Positions 1 to 7,746 of a stretch of DNA of 48,194 bases are shown here, one piece after another. Source of the DNA: a virus; the IMG/VR virus record IMGVR_UViG_3300031718_000017, positions 1-48,194 of that record; one strand, written 5' to 3'. Every line of letters begins with the position of its first letter. Position 1 is the stretch's first letter. Made by a program: the position numbers and the translations under genes. The notes below the pieces were generated by a model that worked only from the letters and a program-made list of their open reading frames with translations, was not told the origin of the DNA and did not search any database.

Positions 1-107
1 CGAGCGACGGAGAGACGAAAGTGATGCCTGGCGTCAAGTTCAAGAAAGAGCAAGCGCGCCGTACCCCGAGCGGTTCGCGCCGTCCCCGAAATAAAGGCCG
101 CGGTTAG
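1..107 (+). CDS. C-terminal part of small basic protein (starts at 48012)
   Basis: This is the 3' end of the 53-residue Lys/Arg-rich protein that begins at 48012. The reading frame enters at base 3 and ends with TAG at 105-107. The G of that stop is the first base of the next gene's GTG start, so the two genes are translationally coupled. The truncation is produced only by the contig ends. See the entry at 48012 for the complete protein. Confidence 0.75.
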   Translation, partial: SDGETKVMPGVKFKKEQARRTPSGSRRPRNKGRG

Positions 108-126
108 TGGCTGAACCCACGGACGT
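1..126. repeat. Direct terminal repeat, left copy (contig join)
   Basis: Bases 1-126 are identical to 48067-48192. At the next position the copies differ (T at 127, C at 48193), which is a synonymous change in a Val codon of the gene starting at 107. The repeat lies inside coding sequence and carries no att-like or cos-like structure that I can see. It most simply marks the overlap of a circular assembly, so the unit genome is about 48,066 bp. A true short terminal repeat cannot be excluded without read depth. Confidence 0.9.
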
Positions 127-295
127 TGTTGTCGAGACGCACTCCGAATTTCAGATAAACGACGCGCAGGAGGGCGGTATCGAACTCGTGCAGTTCGGCA
201 GCCGGCGCCTTCTCTGGCGCAAGGTCGTTCCGGCAGCCAAGTTCCTCGACGCCTTAGAAAAGTATCGTGCTAGAGGAAAGTCCGCCACAACCTGA
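107..295 (+). CDS. Hypothetical protein, 62 aa, upstream of terminase genes
   Basis: GTG start overlapping the preceding TAG. The protein is short and mixed-charge, with an N-terminal stretch rich in Glu/Asp and Val and a C-terminal helix-like segment ending in basic residues. Its 3' end overlaps the next gene by 29 bases. No family recognised. The same start codon appears again at 48173 at the other contig end. Its position in the packaging operon suggests expression with the terminase, but nothing more can be said about function. Confidence 0.6.
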   Translation: MAEPTDVVVETHSEFQINDAQEGGIELVQFGSRRLLWRKVVPAAKFLDALEKYRARGKSATT

Positions 296-899
296 GCGCC
301 CGCTGCTGGGCATGGACGGATCGGGTATCCGGTTCGGTATCGACCTGGAAATGTTCGAGCAGTGGCGCTCGAGGATTAGCGAGGAGGACGCCGAGGGGTT
401 CGTTTACTACGGCGGAGACCTTGGCATTTTGCGGTTCGTCTGCGCGTTCGACTACCTCACGCACCAGCGCCGCAACCCCCAGCGCCAAGCGATCGTCAAC
501 GCCTACGCTGCGGCCTATGAACTCGACCCGTCATCCTACACCTGCCGCGTCCGAGCGTTCGAGGCATTCGATCATCCGGCGGTGCAGTATCTCCTCGAGC
601 AGTTCGCCAATGCCGGGCTCGCCAATGCGAAGGCGGCCAACACGCCAGCTTTCAGCAAGCTCCTCGCCCGCGTCCTCAAAGACGGCCAAGGAGCGGAGAG
701 CTTGGGAGATGCGGTCAAGGCGCTCGACGCCGGAACGCGCTTCATGCGGATGATGCAGAACGAAGGGCGCGAACGCCGTCGCCGTGCGATGGTGATTGAC
801 GACACCCCGCGCTCGGTGAAGGCGCGCACCATTGATGCGTCACCTGCGCTCGTAGACGCCGCGCGCAACGCCCCCGAAGCCGAACCCGAAGGCGAGTAA
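267..899 (+). CDS. Putative terminase small subunit
   Basis: A 210-residue protein immediately upstream of the large terminase, joined to it by a TAATG overlap. That is the usual place for the DNA-recognition (small) subunit. The sequence is largely helical in appearance, with a region around residues 70-120 resembling a helical DNA-binding core, a basic patch RERRRR near residue 168, and an acidic C-terminal tail that could contact TerL. No specific family motif is visible, so the call rests on position, size and charge pattern. GTG at 267 overlaps the upstream gene; an internal ATG at 312 is an alternative start. It could instead be an unrelated packaging-operon protein. Confidence 0.5.
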   Translation: MLEESPPQPERPLLGMDGSGIRFGIDLEMFEQWRSRISEEDAEGFVYYGGDLGILRFVCAFDYLTHQRRNPQRQAIVNAYAAAYELDPSSYTCRVRAFEAFDHPAVQYLLEQFANAGLANAKAANTPAFSKLLARVLKDGQGAESLGDAVKALDAGTRFMRMMQNEGRERRRRAMVIDDTPRSVKARTIDASPALVDAARNAPEAEPEGE

Positions 900-2512
900 T
901 GCACGCCTATCCGAGGCCGAAGCGGGCCGCGTGGCTGCTCGCTGATTTCAAGCGCTTCTGCCGCGTCACGCGCATTCTCGACAAGCTCGAAGAGTATCCT
1001 CACGACGAGATGATGGAAGAGATGACGCTCTGCATCCCTGACTTTTCGGCCAACACCCAAACGCGCGAACTCTATCTCGCTCCTCGCTACACCTACAAAA
1101 CCTCGCTCGCCAAGGCGCTCATCGTCTACCTCGTCCTGCGCTTCCCGGATATCTCCATTATGATCTACCGCGCGGCTCGCGAGCTTGCCAAGGATATGCT
1201 CGCGGCGATCCAAGAGGTACTACAGAAGAACCCCGAGATTCTTGACACGTTCGGCGACGTTTCAATCGGATCGCCGCTCTGGACGACGTTTAAGTTCACG
1301 GTCAACACGCGCACGCGAGCGGGTATCCTTGACCCCACCGTGGCGGTCTCCGGACTCAAATCGTCGGCCGCCGGCAAGCACGTCGATTTCATTCTCTGCG
1401 ACGACCTTGTTACCGAGACGAACTGCGACTCGATCGTGGAAATGCAGAAGGCCGAGAAGCTGATCGATTCGACCAAGCCGGTCCTCCCGAAGTGGGGCGT
1501 GCTGCTCGTCACCGGAACGCAGTGGTCGAACATCGACGTCTACCACAAGATTCGTGAGAAGAACATCGAGCTGGTCGAGAACGGTCACCAGCCAGACTTT
1601 CGGGAGTATATTCGCAAGGTTTACACGCGCGATGAAAACGGGGACCTCGTCTATTTCTTCCCGCGCGATCTAAACGAAGAGTTCCTTGAGCAGCAGCGCC
1701 TTACCGTGCTGCCGCGCTGGTTTGCCTCGTGGTATTTCCAGGAAGTCCACGAGCTCGGCATGGCGCCGTTTCCCAAAGACAAGATCAAGATTTTCGAGGG
1801 CGAGTATATCCGCGGCCCGTTCAAGGCGCTCCAGCTTCCCGGCGAGACTGCGCTCCTGCCGCTCTACGTCGTCCTTGCGATGGACCCGGCGCTCACCGCC
1901 GCGGCGTCGTCGGATAACTTCGGGCTCAACGTCGTGGGATTCGATCCGGACAAAAACTGGTGGGTACTGGAGAGCCAGGAGTGGCGCAAGCTCCCGTCCC
2001 AGGCGGCGCACGACATTATCAAGCTGCTCCTAAAATACGAGCCGGATTGCTTCCTCGTCGAGACGGCTCAGGCCGACGTCGAGATGATGAACGTGCTCAC
2101 GGGATTCATCCGCCAATCCGGGATGGCGACGATGGTCCGATCCTACGCCGCGCTGCAGGACGAGGAGAAAGGCAAGACCGGAAAGGCTCAGCGCATCCTC
2201 GGGCTAGAGCACAAGGTTCACGGCGAGAAGATTCGCTTCCGCAAGGGAATGTGCGGGCCGGTCATTCGAGAGATGGATAACTACCCGTCGCTCTCCCACG
2301 ACGACTGCCTCGACTCGCTCGCCATGTGCCGCAAGATGGAGAAGATGGCGCCCAAGGCTCGGACCATAATGATGGAGCGGGACGATCGCGAGCCGGTGGA
2401 CCTCTTTCACCAGCACCTCGATATGATGGAGAAGAAGCCTCCGGGGTTCGGATCGCCAGGCGGCGGCGTCCCGCGGGGCGGCTGGACCGGGCCGTTGACC
2501 CCACGCTCGTAA
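899..2512 (+). CDS. terL: Terminase large subunit (ATPase and nuclease)
   Basis: A 537-residue packaging motor that pumps DNA into the procapsid through the portal and cuts the concatemer. The ATPase half has a Walker A-like loop APRYTYKTSL (residues 61-70), a Walker B-like DFILCDDL (163-170) and the coupling-type motif LLVTGTQWS (202-210). The nuclease half has the RNase H-like acidic residues in VLAMDPA (D329), FLVETA (E388) and HDDCLDSLAM (D468-D472). The length is normal for the family. Its ATG overlaps the TAA of the putative small subunit. The C-terminus ends in a Gly/Pro-rich tail. Strongly supported by motif order and by the portal downstream. Confidence 0.93.
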   Translation: MHAYPRPKRAAWLLADFKRFCRVTRILDKLEEYPHDEMMEEMTLCIPDFSANTQTRELYLAPRYTYKTSLAKALIVYLVLRFPDISIMIYRAARELAKDMLAAIQEVLQKNPEILDTFGDVSIGSPLWTTFKFTVNTRTRAGILDPTVAVSGLKSSAAGKHVDFILCDDLVTETNCDSIVEMQKAEKLIDSTKPVLPKWGVLLVTGTQWSNIDVYHKIREKNIELVENGHQPDFREYIRKVYTRDENGDLVYFFPRDLNEEFLEQQRLTVLPRWFASWYFQEVHELGMAPFPKDKIKIFEGEYIRGPFKALQLPGETALLPLYVVLAMDPALTAAASSDNFGLNVVGFDPDKNWWVLESQEWRKLPSQAAHDIIKLLLKYEPDCFLVETAQADVEMMNVLTGFIRQSGMATMVRSYAALQDEEKGKTGKAQRILGLEHKVHGEKIRFRKGMCGPVIREMDNYPSLSHDDCLDSLAMCRKMEKMAPKARTIMMERDDREPVDLFHQHLDMMEKKPPGFGSPGGGVPRGGWTGPLTPRS

Positions 2513-2530
2513 CCTGCGATACTTGCGAGC

Positions 2531-2725
2531 ATGGCAGTGACAAGACGTAATCGTTGGAAATTCGCTCCGGTCGGGCGTAGGACGCCCGGCGAACTCATGG
2601 GCCAGGTAAGTTCGGGCCAGAAGCATCCAACTCCAATGTCGGTGGCTGAGCTGCAAAAGCAGGGTAAGCCCAAAAAGTTTCCAGGACAGGGCCACCGCAC
2701 GGTGAAGGATTTGATGCATCAGTAG
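2531..2725 (+). CDS. Small basic protein, 64 aa
   Basis: ATG start 18 bases after the terminase stop. The protein is rich in Lys, Arg, Gln and Gly, without membrane segments or Cys, and resembles a nucleic-acid-binding or disordered tail protein. It is followed directly by an even more Lys-rich gene, and both lie between terminase and portal. No family recognised. A role in DNA condensation or packaging is inference from charge and position only. Confidence 0.6.
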   Translation: MAVTRRNRWKFAPVGRRTPGELMGQVSSGQKHPTPMSVAELQKQGKPKKFPGQGHRTVKDLMHQ

Positions 2726-2741
2726 CTTGGTTTCGACCAGA

Positions 2742-2906
2742 ATGGAATTCCGAATGAAGAAAACCTCCAAGAAAAAGATGCCCAAGAAAAAGGGCGCAAT
2801 GAAGATGGAGTTCGGCCCGAAGAACGCCGCCAAGAAGGGCGCCGTCGTCAAGGCCAAGCGCGGCGGACCGCAACCCGCTAAGAAGAAGATCGTCAAGAAG
2901 AAATAG
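2742..2906 (+). CDS. Lysine-rich histone-H1-like small protein, 54 aa
   Basis: ATG at 2742 (alternative ATG at 2754 with GGAA upstream) to TAG at 2904-2906. About 20 of 54 residues are lysine, arranged in KKK clusters separated by Ala/Gly/Pro, as in the tails of histone H1 or bacterial Hc1/AlgP-type proteins. The portal GTG begins one base after its stop. It could be a packaged or scaffold-associated DNA-binding protein; that is inference. Its composition is far from that of the average protein here, but the frame is bounded by tightly spaced neighbours, which supports it as a gene. Confidence 0.6.
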   Translation: MEFRMKKTSKKKMPKKKGAMKMEFGPKNAAKKGAVVKAKRGGPQPAKKKIVKKK

Positions 2907-2907
2907 C

Positions 2908-4956
2908 GTGCCGCGCCGACCAGCTTTGCGTCGGTCGGCGACACCGTTTCCCGACGCTACGGTTGAACGGACCACCGGGTCCGTCGAGATTGACGAGGGC
3001 GAGTGGCAGTTAATCGCCTCGGACATTCGCAATTGCATCTACGCCGCGCAGTCCGCGCGCCAGCCGTTAGAGGATAACCTCCGGCTCTTTAATCGCATCT
3101 ACGAGCTTTACTCCGAGCCGCGAAACGAGCCGTTCGCCGATTCATCCTCGGTCTTTCTGCCGCTGGCCGTCTCGAAGCTGGACGCGCTTTGGGCGCAGGT
3201 CGCCTCGAAGGTGTTCGTTCCGAACCTCGCGCTGGTCACGGGCAACGGCGTTCCGGCGCAGCAGGTCAGCTACAAACTCCAGCGCTGGTACAACAACGAT
3301 TTCCGCCGCGAGCGCTACGATCAGACCTCCAAACTCGGCGAGTCGCTTCAGCTTTTGCATTGGGCGCTGCTCGAAGGCACGGCCGCGATGGACATTCGCT
3401 GGAACCGCCAGGAGCAGACCGAACTCTACGACGTCGAGATCCCCAAGCAAGACGACGGTGGCGACCTATCCTTCGGCGACGACGGCGATTTCATTATGGA
3501 CAGCCAGGAAGTCCAGAAGATTCTCCAGCTCAACGAGGCTTCGTGGCGCTGCCGCCAGCTAAAAGATTGGCTCCTCATTCCCAACGAGTCGCTCAACCCG
3601 CACGCCGCCGCAGCTTATGCCGTGTGCGATTGGCTGTACGAAGAAGATTTGTGGGCGCTCGTCGAGTCCGGGAACCTCAAGGAAGAGTGGGTCGAAAAGC
3701 TCCTCGTGTTCGATCCTTCGGGTCAGTCCGACGTTGCCAGCGATCGGCAGGGATATTGGGACAAGAGCGCTGGCGGGCAGCTTCAAATCGGCCAAGGCCA
3801 GGGAACGCTCTCGAGTAAGCAGTTCGCCAACCGCGGCCCGTTCAAGATTTGGTACTACGTTTCGTCGCAGTTCGATATGAACCACGACGGGTGGGCTGAG
3901 CGCAACAACGTCTTTTGGTGGGCGGAGCTTTCTAACTACCTGCTCGGCTGGCTTCCTTCGAAGGCCGTCTCGCAGCGCCGCGGCCTCTTCCTCTTCGCGC
4001 CCATGCCGCGCAAAAATAGCCCTTACGGCTTCTCGGTTCTGGAACGTGAGGCTCCGCTAAACGCCGAGCTCAACACGGTTTTCAACAATGCGAACGACTA
4101 CGTCTCGCTGTCGCTGAAACCGCCGATGCTCGCCGATATCAACAACCAATCGCGCGACGGAGACTACACTTGGGCGCTCGGGAAGCGCTGGTACGTCGAC
4201 GATATCAACTCCGCGTTTAAGCCGCTCGTGGACTACACTAACCCGGCCGTGCTGCAAGGCGCGTACCAAATGGTCTCGATCATTACGAGTTTCGCCGACC
4301 AGCTTGTGGGGCAGACCGCCGTTGGCGCGGGTGGCCTGACGAGCGGTCGGAAATCGGCGACGGAGATCAAGGAATCGTCGGCGGGCTCGGGTACGCGATC
4401 CGACCTCATCGCCCTCTTCTTACGCTTCGTTCTGCGCCGCGCGCTACAGTACGAGCACGAGCTCAACATTCAAAACCTGCCCGATAACCCGCCGGCCGAT
4501 TCAGATATGCCAGCCAAGGCGGATTTCAAGCAGAACGTCAACATCGACGTGGCTGGAACGGGCGATCCGATCGACTTCCAGACCTACGCGCAAGAGTATC
4601 TGACCTGGTACGAAATGATGAGCCGGGACCAAGATATCCAGGGCGACGCCGAAAAACGGTTCGCTCTCAAGCAGCAACTCGGCCGCGTGTTCAAGATCGA
4701 AAACCTCGAAGCGATCATCGGAACCGCCGAGGATGCGGCGCAGAAAAAGCAGGGCGAGGACCAGGCTGGGCAGATGAAACAGCAACTCGAGGTTCAAGCC
4801 GCTCAGGCGAAGATCGCGCACGACCTGAAGGGAACGCCGCAAGAGGCCGCTCAGGCCAAGGAGCAGCAGTCGCCGCCGCCGCTCGACCAGCAGACCCAGC
4901 TCGCGAAAGAAGCGATGAGCCAGAACGGAGAGGCGGCCCCCGCTGGAGTCTCCTAA
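2908..4956 (+). CDS. Portal (head-tail connector) protein
   Basis: A 682-residue protein following the terminase, with the size and features of large podovirus and SU10-type portals. It has an N-terminal segment with a helical wing start, aromatic-rich stem regions in the middle (residues 300-450) and a C-terminal Gln/Ala/Lys-rich coiled coil (about 600-670) resembling a portal barrel. Twelve copies would form the channel for DNA entry and exit. GTG start one base after the previous gene. An acidic insert (DDGGD.SFGDDGD, about residues 182-195) is notable. The family call comes from length, order (terL-portal-scaffold-capsid) and sequence style. Confidence 0.85.
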   Translation: MPRRPALRRSATPFPDATVERTTGSVEIDEGEWQLIASDIRNCIYAAQSARQPLEDNLRLFNRIYELYSEPRNEPFADSSSVFLPLAVSKLDALWAQVASKVFVPNLALVTGNGVPAQQVSYKLQRWYNNDFRRERYDQTSKLGESLQLLHWALLEGTAAMDIRWNRQEQTELYDVEIPKQDDGGDLSFGDDGDFIMDSQEVQKILQLNEASWRCRQLKDWLLIPNESLNPHAAAAYAVCDWLYEEDLWALVESGNLKEEWVEKLLVFDPSGQSDVASDRQGYWDKSAGGQLQIGQGQGTLSSKQFANRGPFKIWYYVSSQFDMNHDGWAERNNVFWWAELSNYLLGWLPSKAVSQRRGLFLFAPMPRKNSPYGFSVLEREAPLNAELNTVFNNANDYVSLSLKPPMLADINNQSRDGDYTWALGKRWYVDDINSAFKPLVDYTNPAVLQGAYQMVSIITSFADQLVGQTAVGAGGLTSGRKSATEIKESSAGSGTRSDLIALFLRFVLRRALQYEHELNIQNLPDNPPADSDMPAKADFKQNVNIDVAGTGDPIDFQTYAQEYLTWYEMMSRDQDIQGDAEKRFALKQQLGRVFKIENLEAIIGTAEDAAQKKQGEDQAGQMKQQLEVQAAQAKIAHDLKGTPQEAAQAKEQQSPPPLDQQTQLAKEAMSQNGEAAPAGVS

Positions 4957-4984
4957 TCTCGGGGCGCTCACCCTCGCGGAGATT

Positions 4985-5218
4985 GTGCGGTCCCCGGAAT
5001 GGGAACTCGTAGAGCGTGAGATGCGCGTCGAGCTTCAAAGGTATGTCACGCAGATTACAGCCCTCGACTCCTTCGATACGCGCCTGGCTCAGAAGTCCAC
5101 GGCGCTGTCGGCCAAGATTCAGGCAATCAAAGGGCTCGCTCGGCATTTCTACCGGCAGGCCGGGCTCGACGAGAAAGAAGCTGAGGCTCGTTTGACCGGG
5201 GCGACGCTCTCGGGGTAG
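4985..5218 (+). CDS. Hypothetical helical protein, 77 aa, between portal and scaffold
   Basis: GTG start with GGAG three bases upstream; the open frame extends further 5' but without a standard start. The protein is strongly helical with alternating charges (VEREMRVEL, AIKGLARHF), suggesting a short coiled coil. It lies between portal and scaffold-like genes, as small head-assembly or portal-associated proteins often do. No family recognised. Confidence 0.6.
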   Translation: MRSPEWELVEREMRVELQRYVTQITALDSFDTRLAQKSTALSAKIQAIKGLARHFYRQAGLDEKEAEARLTGATLSG

Positions 5219-5221
5219 AGT

Positions 5222-5243
5222 GGGTGGTATCAACATACCACCC
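5222..5243 (+). promoter_or_regulatory. Perfect 9-bp hairpin abutting the scaffold ribosome-binding site
   Basis: GGGTGGTAT and its exact reverse complement ATACCACCC flank a four-base loop CAAC. The 3' arm ends one base before the strong Shine-Dalgarno GGAGGA (5244-5249) of the TTG-initiated gene at 5258. The arm shares its core GGGTGGTA with the elements at 6749 and 43965. It may be a protein-binding operator on mRNA or DNA, or an RNA hairpin controlling scaffold translation. Structure seen; role inferred. Confidence 0.6.
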
Positions 5244-5257
5244 GGAGGAACCCGCAT

Positions 5258-6043
5258 TTGAGCACGACCGGAGAAGAAGTCGAAGTTGAGGAAGAGAAAA
5301 ACCTCGGCGGCGGTCCGCCAGAAGATGAAACCCCGGAGGCGCGAGCCGAGCGCCTAGAAAACGAAAACCGCTCTTTGAAGGAGCGGATGGATACCTTTGG
5401 CGGCGTCATCGAGGAACTTCGCTCCCGGCCGCAAGTCACCGAGCGCATCATCGAGCGGGAGCGCCGCGAGGAGCAGCAGCCCAATCAAGAGGAGCGCGCC
5501 GAGCGCAACGCGCGTCTCGCGATGGCCCTGGCGACGAACCCCGACGAGGTCTTAGCCGAGGTCGGGTCGCGCGCGGAACGCCGTGCTGCGGACCGGATCA
5601 TCGGCGAGGTAGGCGACGTCGCCGCCGACGCGATTATCGATCGCTTCCTCCGCAAAGCGGGAGACGAGAACCCGATCCTCGCTCCGAAGATCGAGCCAAT
5701 CTTCCGCAAGGCGATCGACGACCTCGGCCCACAAGCGAAGGCGGCGCTTCTGAAGGTTCCTGCCGAGCAGCGAGAGGCGCTCCTGAAGAAAGAATACAAG
5801 GCCGCAGCGGGCGACTATCTCATGCCGCTCGCGCGCCCGAAGATCAAGCCGGGAGCCGGAACGGACGCTGGCGGGCGCGGCGCCGGAACGATGCCCGAGT
5901 TCGCTTCGCAGCAGGGAGGCCCGTTTGATAAGCAAGGGAAGTTTCATTTCCCGGCGCAGCAACGCGAAGCGCTCAAGGCGCGCGGCTGGGACGAGGCCAA
6001 GATCAAAAAGCAAGAAGAAGCCATTTCGGCGGGGTTAGCATAG
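5258..6043 (+). CDS. Putative scaffolding protein
   Basis: A 261-residue protein located between portal and capsid genes. It starts at a rare TTG eight bases after the perfect RBS GGAGGA. The N-terminus is very acidic (Glu runs in residues 6-30), followed by heptad-like charged helices (residues 30-120), a central helical part and a Gly-rich, then basic, C-terminus (residues 195-261). Acidic coiled coil plus basic C-terminal capsid-binding tail is typical of scaffolding proteins, which shape the procapsid and then leave. No signature motif is visible; the call rests on composition and gene order. Confidence 0.62.
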   Translation: MSTTGEEVEVEEEKNLGGGPPEDETPEARAERLENENRSLKERMDTFGGVIEELRSRPQVTERIIERERREEQQPNQEERAERNARLAMALATNPDEVLAEVGSRAERRAADRIIGEVGDVAADAIIDRFLRKAGDENPILAPKIEPIFRKAIDDLGPQAKAALLKVPAEQREALLKKEYKAAAGDYLMPLARPKIKPGAGTDAGGRGAGTMPEFASQQGGPFDKQGKFHFPAQQREALKARGWDEAKIKKQEEAISAGLA

Positions 6044-6044
6044 G

Positions 6045-6677
6045 ATGAGCGTTCAAGAACGAGACCGCAGCCTGGGGATGGAGGTCCGAACCGATTCCCG
6101 AGATTGGGCGGTCGCTCAAGCCTGGCGGATGCGTCACTACAAAGGCGCGAAGGCGACGGTCCCTGGCGGCCACGAAATCGCGATCGATGCGGACGACTAC
6201 ATGGACGTTCAGCCGCCGGGAGCGGAGTACGACGGCGTCGTTGACAAGATCCACGAGTTTCTCAAGCACCCCAAGCCGGGGTGCGTCTACGTCTGGCGCC
6301 CGCGCTCCGACGACTCCACCTATCGCCTGATCGAGCTCCACTTCATCCGGCCCGTCCTCTTTTCCGAGCTCAAGGACAACGCCGTCACGATCCATTTGTT
6401 CGGCTATCAAGAGGCGGGGATTCCCGATGCGAACGGGCAGCGCACAACGCAAACGTGCGTCGGCTGGCGCAAAGCCGGGCTCTACGAAGTCCGCCCCGAC
6501 AAGGCGCAGCAGTGGTTCATCGATCCGGGCAAGTACCATCTGCGGCTGATCGCCGAGATTCCCGAGCGGACGAACGATGAGTTCGAGGAAGCCGGTCTCG
6601 GTACGGCCAAGGTAGAGCGCAAGGACCCGGCCACGCAAGCGCAGGAGGTCATCCGAGACTCCCGCCGGGGACGATAA
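6045..6677 (+). CDS. Hypothetical head-module protein, 210 aa
   Basis: ATG one base after the stop of the scaffold-like gene. A compact mixed alpha/beta-looking protein with many Trp, Tyr and charged residues (for example VYVWRPRSDDSTYRLIE, residues 80-96) and a charged C-terminal helix ending in RRGR. No membrane segments or known motif. It closes the first block of head genes, before the structured intergenic region at 6678-6807. It could be a head-closure, decoration or assembly factor; not recognised. Confidence 0.65.
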   Translation: MSVQERDRSLGMEVRTDSRDWAVAQAWRMRHYKGAKATVPGGHEIAIDADDYMDVQPPGAEYDGVVDKIHEFLKHPKPGCVYVWRPRSDDSTYRLIELHFIRPVLFSELKDNAVTIHLFGYQEAGIPDANGQRTTQTCVGWRKAGLYEVRPDKAQQWFIDPGKYHLRLIAEIPERTNDEFEEAGLGTAKVERKDPATQAQEVIRDSRRGR

Positions 6678-6696
6678 GCGAAGTAGCTAGTGGAAG

Positions 6697-6730
6697 GTGA
6701 GAGGCCTCGGGGCGACCCGGGGCTTCTCGC
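6697..6730 (+). terminator. Long GC hairpin with GCGA (GNRA) tetraloop
   Basis: A stem of 13 pairs (two G-U wobbles) at 6699-6711 and 6716-6728 closes a GCGA tetraloop; two further pairs can extend it to 6697 and 6730. It is the strongest hairpin noticed in the window. It lies 20 bases after the stop at 6677, and a run of six T follows at 6741-6746. It could be an intrinsic terminator for the upstream block or the first helix of a structured leader. The T-run is about 10 bases from the stem, longer than usual for a terminator. Confidence 0.5.
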
Positions 6731-6733
6731 TAC

Positions 6734-6755
6734 ACCACCCTTTTTTACGGGTGGT
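6734..6755 (+). repeat. Inverted repeat ACCACCC / GGGTGGT
   Basis: Seven-base inverted repeat with the eight-base spacer TTTTTTAC. The right arm is the start of the conserved 32-bp element at 6749-6780. The same half-site occurs in inverted pairs at 5222-5243 and at 43934-44005. This suggests a dimeric DNA-binding regulator or a family of RNA hairpins. Arms seen directly; role inferred. Confidence 0.5.
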
Positions 6756-6780
6756 AATCTTTTTTATAACCTTGGCCCCG
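6749..6780 (+). promoter_or_regulatory. Conserved 32-bp intergenic element, copy A (candidate late promoter)
   Basis: This element matches copy B at 43965-43996 at 25 of 32 positions: GGGTGGTAAT identical, an AT-rich middle containing TATAAC, then C(C/T)TTGGCCC. Both copies are intergenic and both precede a rightward gene block. Copy A lies 27 bases upstream of the gene at 6808, the first of the capsid block. The TATA-like centre could be a -10 region, with GGGTGGTAAT as activator or sigma-factor site. No canonical -35 is present. Confidence 0.5.
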
Positions 6781-6807
6781 GCGGCTAGGCCGCTTATTGT
6801 CCGATTT

Positions 6808-7746
6808 ATGTACTCGCTCACCGGGCCATTAAATTATTGTCGGCCCTCGCTGGTAGACGGTTATAATCAGGGATCTCCGGTCACCGCACGCGCCTATCCG
6901 CTCCCGCTTTCAAACGCGAGCGCGGTTTTTCACGCGGGCGACATTCTGCAGCTCATCACCGTGGGAACCCTGACGTATGCCATACCGCTTGGGTCAGGGC
7001 TCGCTTACCAGCCGACCGTCGCTCCGACGATCGCGAACTCGGTTTCTGGCACCGCCGGACTGGTAACGCTCTACGGCTTCTACACTTACACGGACGGCTC
7101 GACGTCGAACGTCTCGCTGCCGTCGCCGTGGTTCCAGTTCGTCGTACCGGCGGGCACGGTTTCAACGGTAACGGTCCCGGCTGCGGGCGCCCCGTCGTGG
7201 GCAACGGACTTCGCTCTCTACCTGGGCTACAATCCTTACCAGGCGTGGCAGCAGGTTCTCAACACGGCGCTCGGCTCAGCCGCAACCGTGCCGAACCCGC
7301 TCACGAACTACCAGGGCGCGGGCAAATCGGCCAACAACCCGAGTTCAAACATTCTCGGGATGGCGCAGGACGATTGGGACGTGCTCTTCCAGAGCGGCCC
7401 ACCGATCGCGCAGACCGGAAACAAGCTCCTCTTCGGAGGCGACGTTACGGCCCTCGACCCGGAGCAGTACCAGGTCAAGTTCGCGAAGATGGGCGGCTCG
7501 CCGTCCCAGCGCTTCGTGATCTCGCTGCTTCAGACGGCCAATAGCGGCTTGCTTAACGCGACCGCCGGACTCGTCTATTCGGCGACGCAAGGCGTGTTCT
7601 ACCTGGACACGGCGCAGTCGAACAAGATCGTCACCATCGTCGATATCGACGACAACCTCGACAACTGGCCGGCATCGCAGCCGTTCGACACTGGACTCGT
7701 CGGCGCGCAAGTCATCGCCGCATTCAACTCGGGGACTTTACCGTAA
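6808..7746 (+). CDS. Structural protein upstream of major capsid, 312 aa
   Basis: ATG at 6808 was preferred to earlier in-frame starts because the upstream 110 bases hold the hairpins and conserved element. The protein is rich in Ala, Gly, Ser, Thr and Val with few charges, beta-rich in appearance, and ends directly at the capsid gene (stop and ATG adjacent). Such a composition is common in fibre, decoration or head-vertex proteins. No recognised domain. It is probably transcribed with the capsid gene from the 6749 element and may be a head fibre or decoration protein; that is inference. Confidence 0.65.
   Translation: MYSLTGPLNYCRPSLVDGYNQGSPVTARAYPLPLSNASAVFHAGDILQLITVGTLTYAIPLGSGLAYQPTVAPTIANSVSGTAGLVTLYGFYTYTDGSTSNVSLPSPWFQFVVPAGTVSTVTVPAAGAPSWATDFALYLGYNPYQAWQQVLNTALGSAATVPNPLTNYQGAGKSANNPSSNILGMAQDDWDVLFQSGPPIAQTGNKLLFGGDVTALDPEQYQVKFAKMGGSPSQRFVISLLQTANSGLLNATAGLVYSATQGVFYLDTAQSNKIVTIVDIDDNLDNWPASQPFDTGLVGAQVIAAFNSGTLP

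Noticed and set aside
572-1213. Leftward open frame over the start of terminase
   Set aside because: Shadow of high-GC codons; Walker A region of terminase lies on the other strand.
2204-2944. Leftward open frame opposite the terminase end and Lys-rich genes
   Set aside because: The Phe/Leu-rich run is the reverse image of Lys codons; no start signal or family, and it conflicts with well-supported rightward genes.
6697-6807. 5' extension of the 6808 gene to an upstream GTG
   Set aside because: The extension crosses hairpins and the conserved 32-bp element and has no RBS; the downstream ATG is more plausible.
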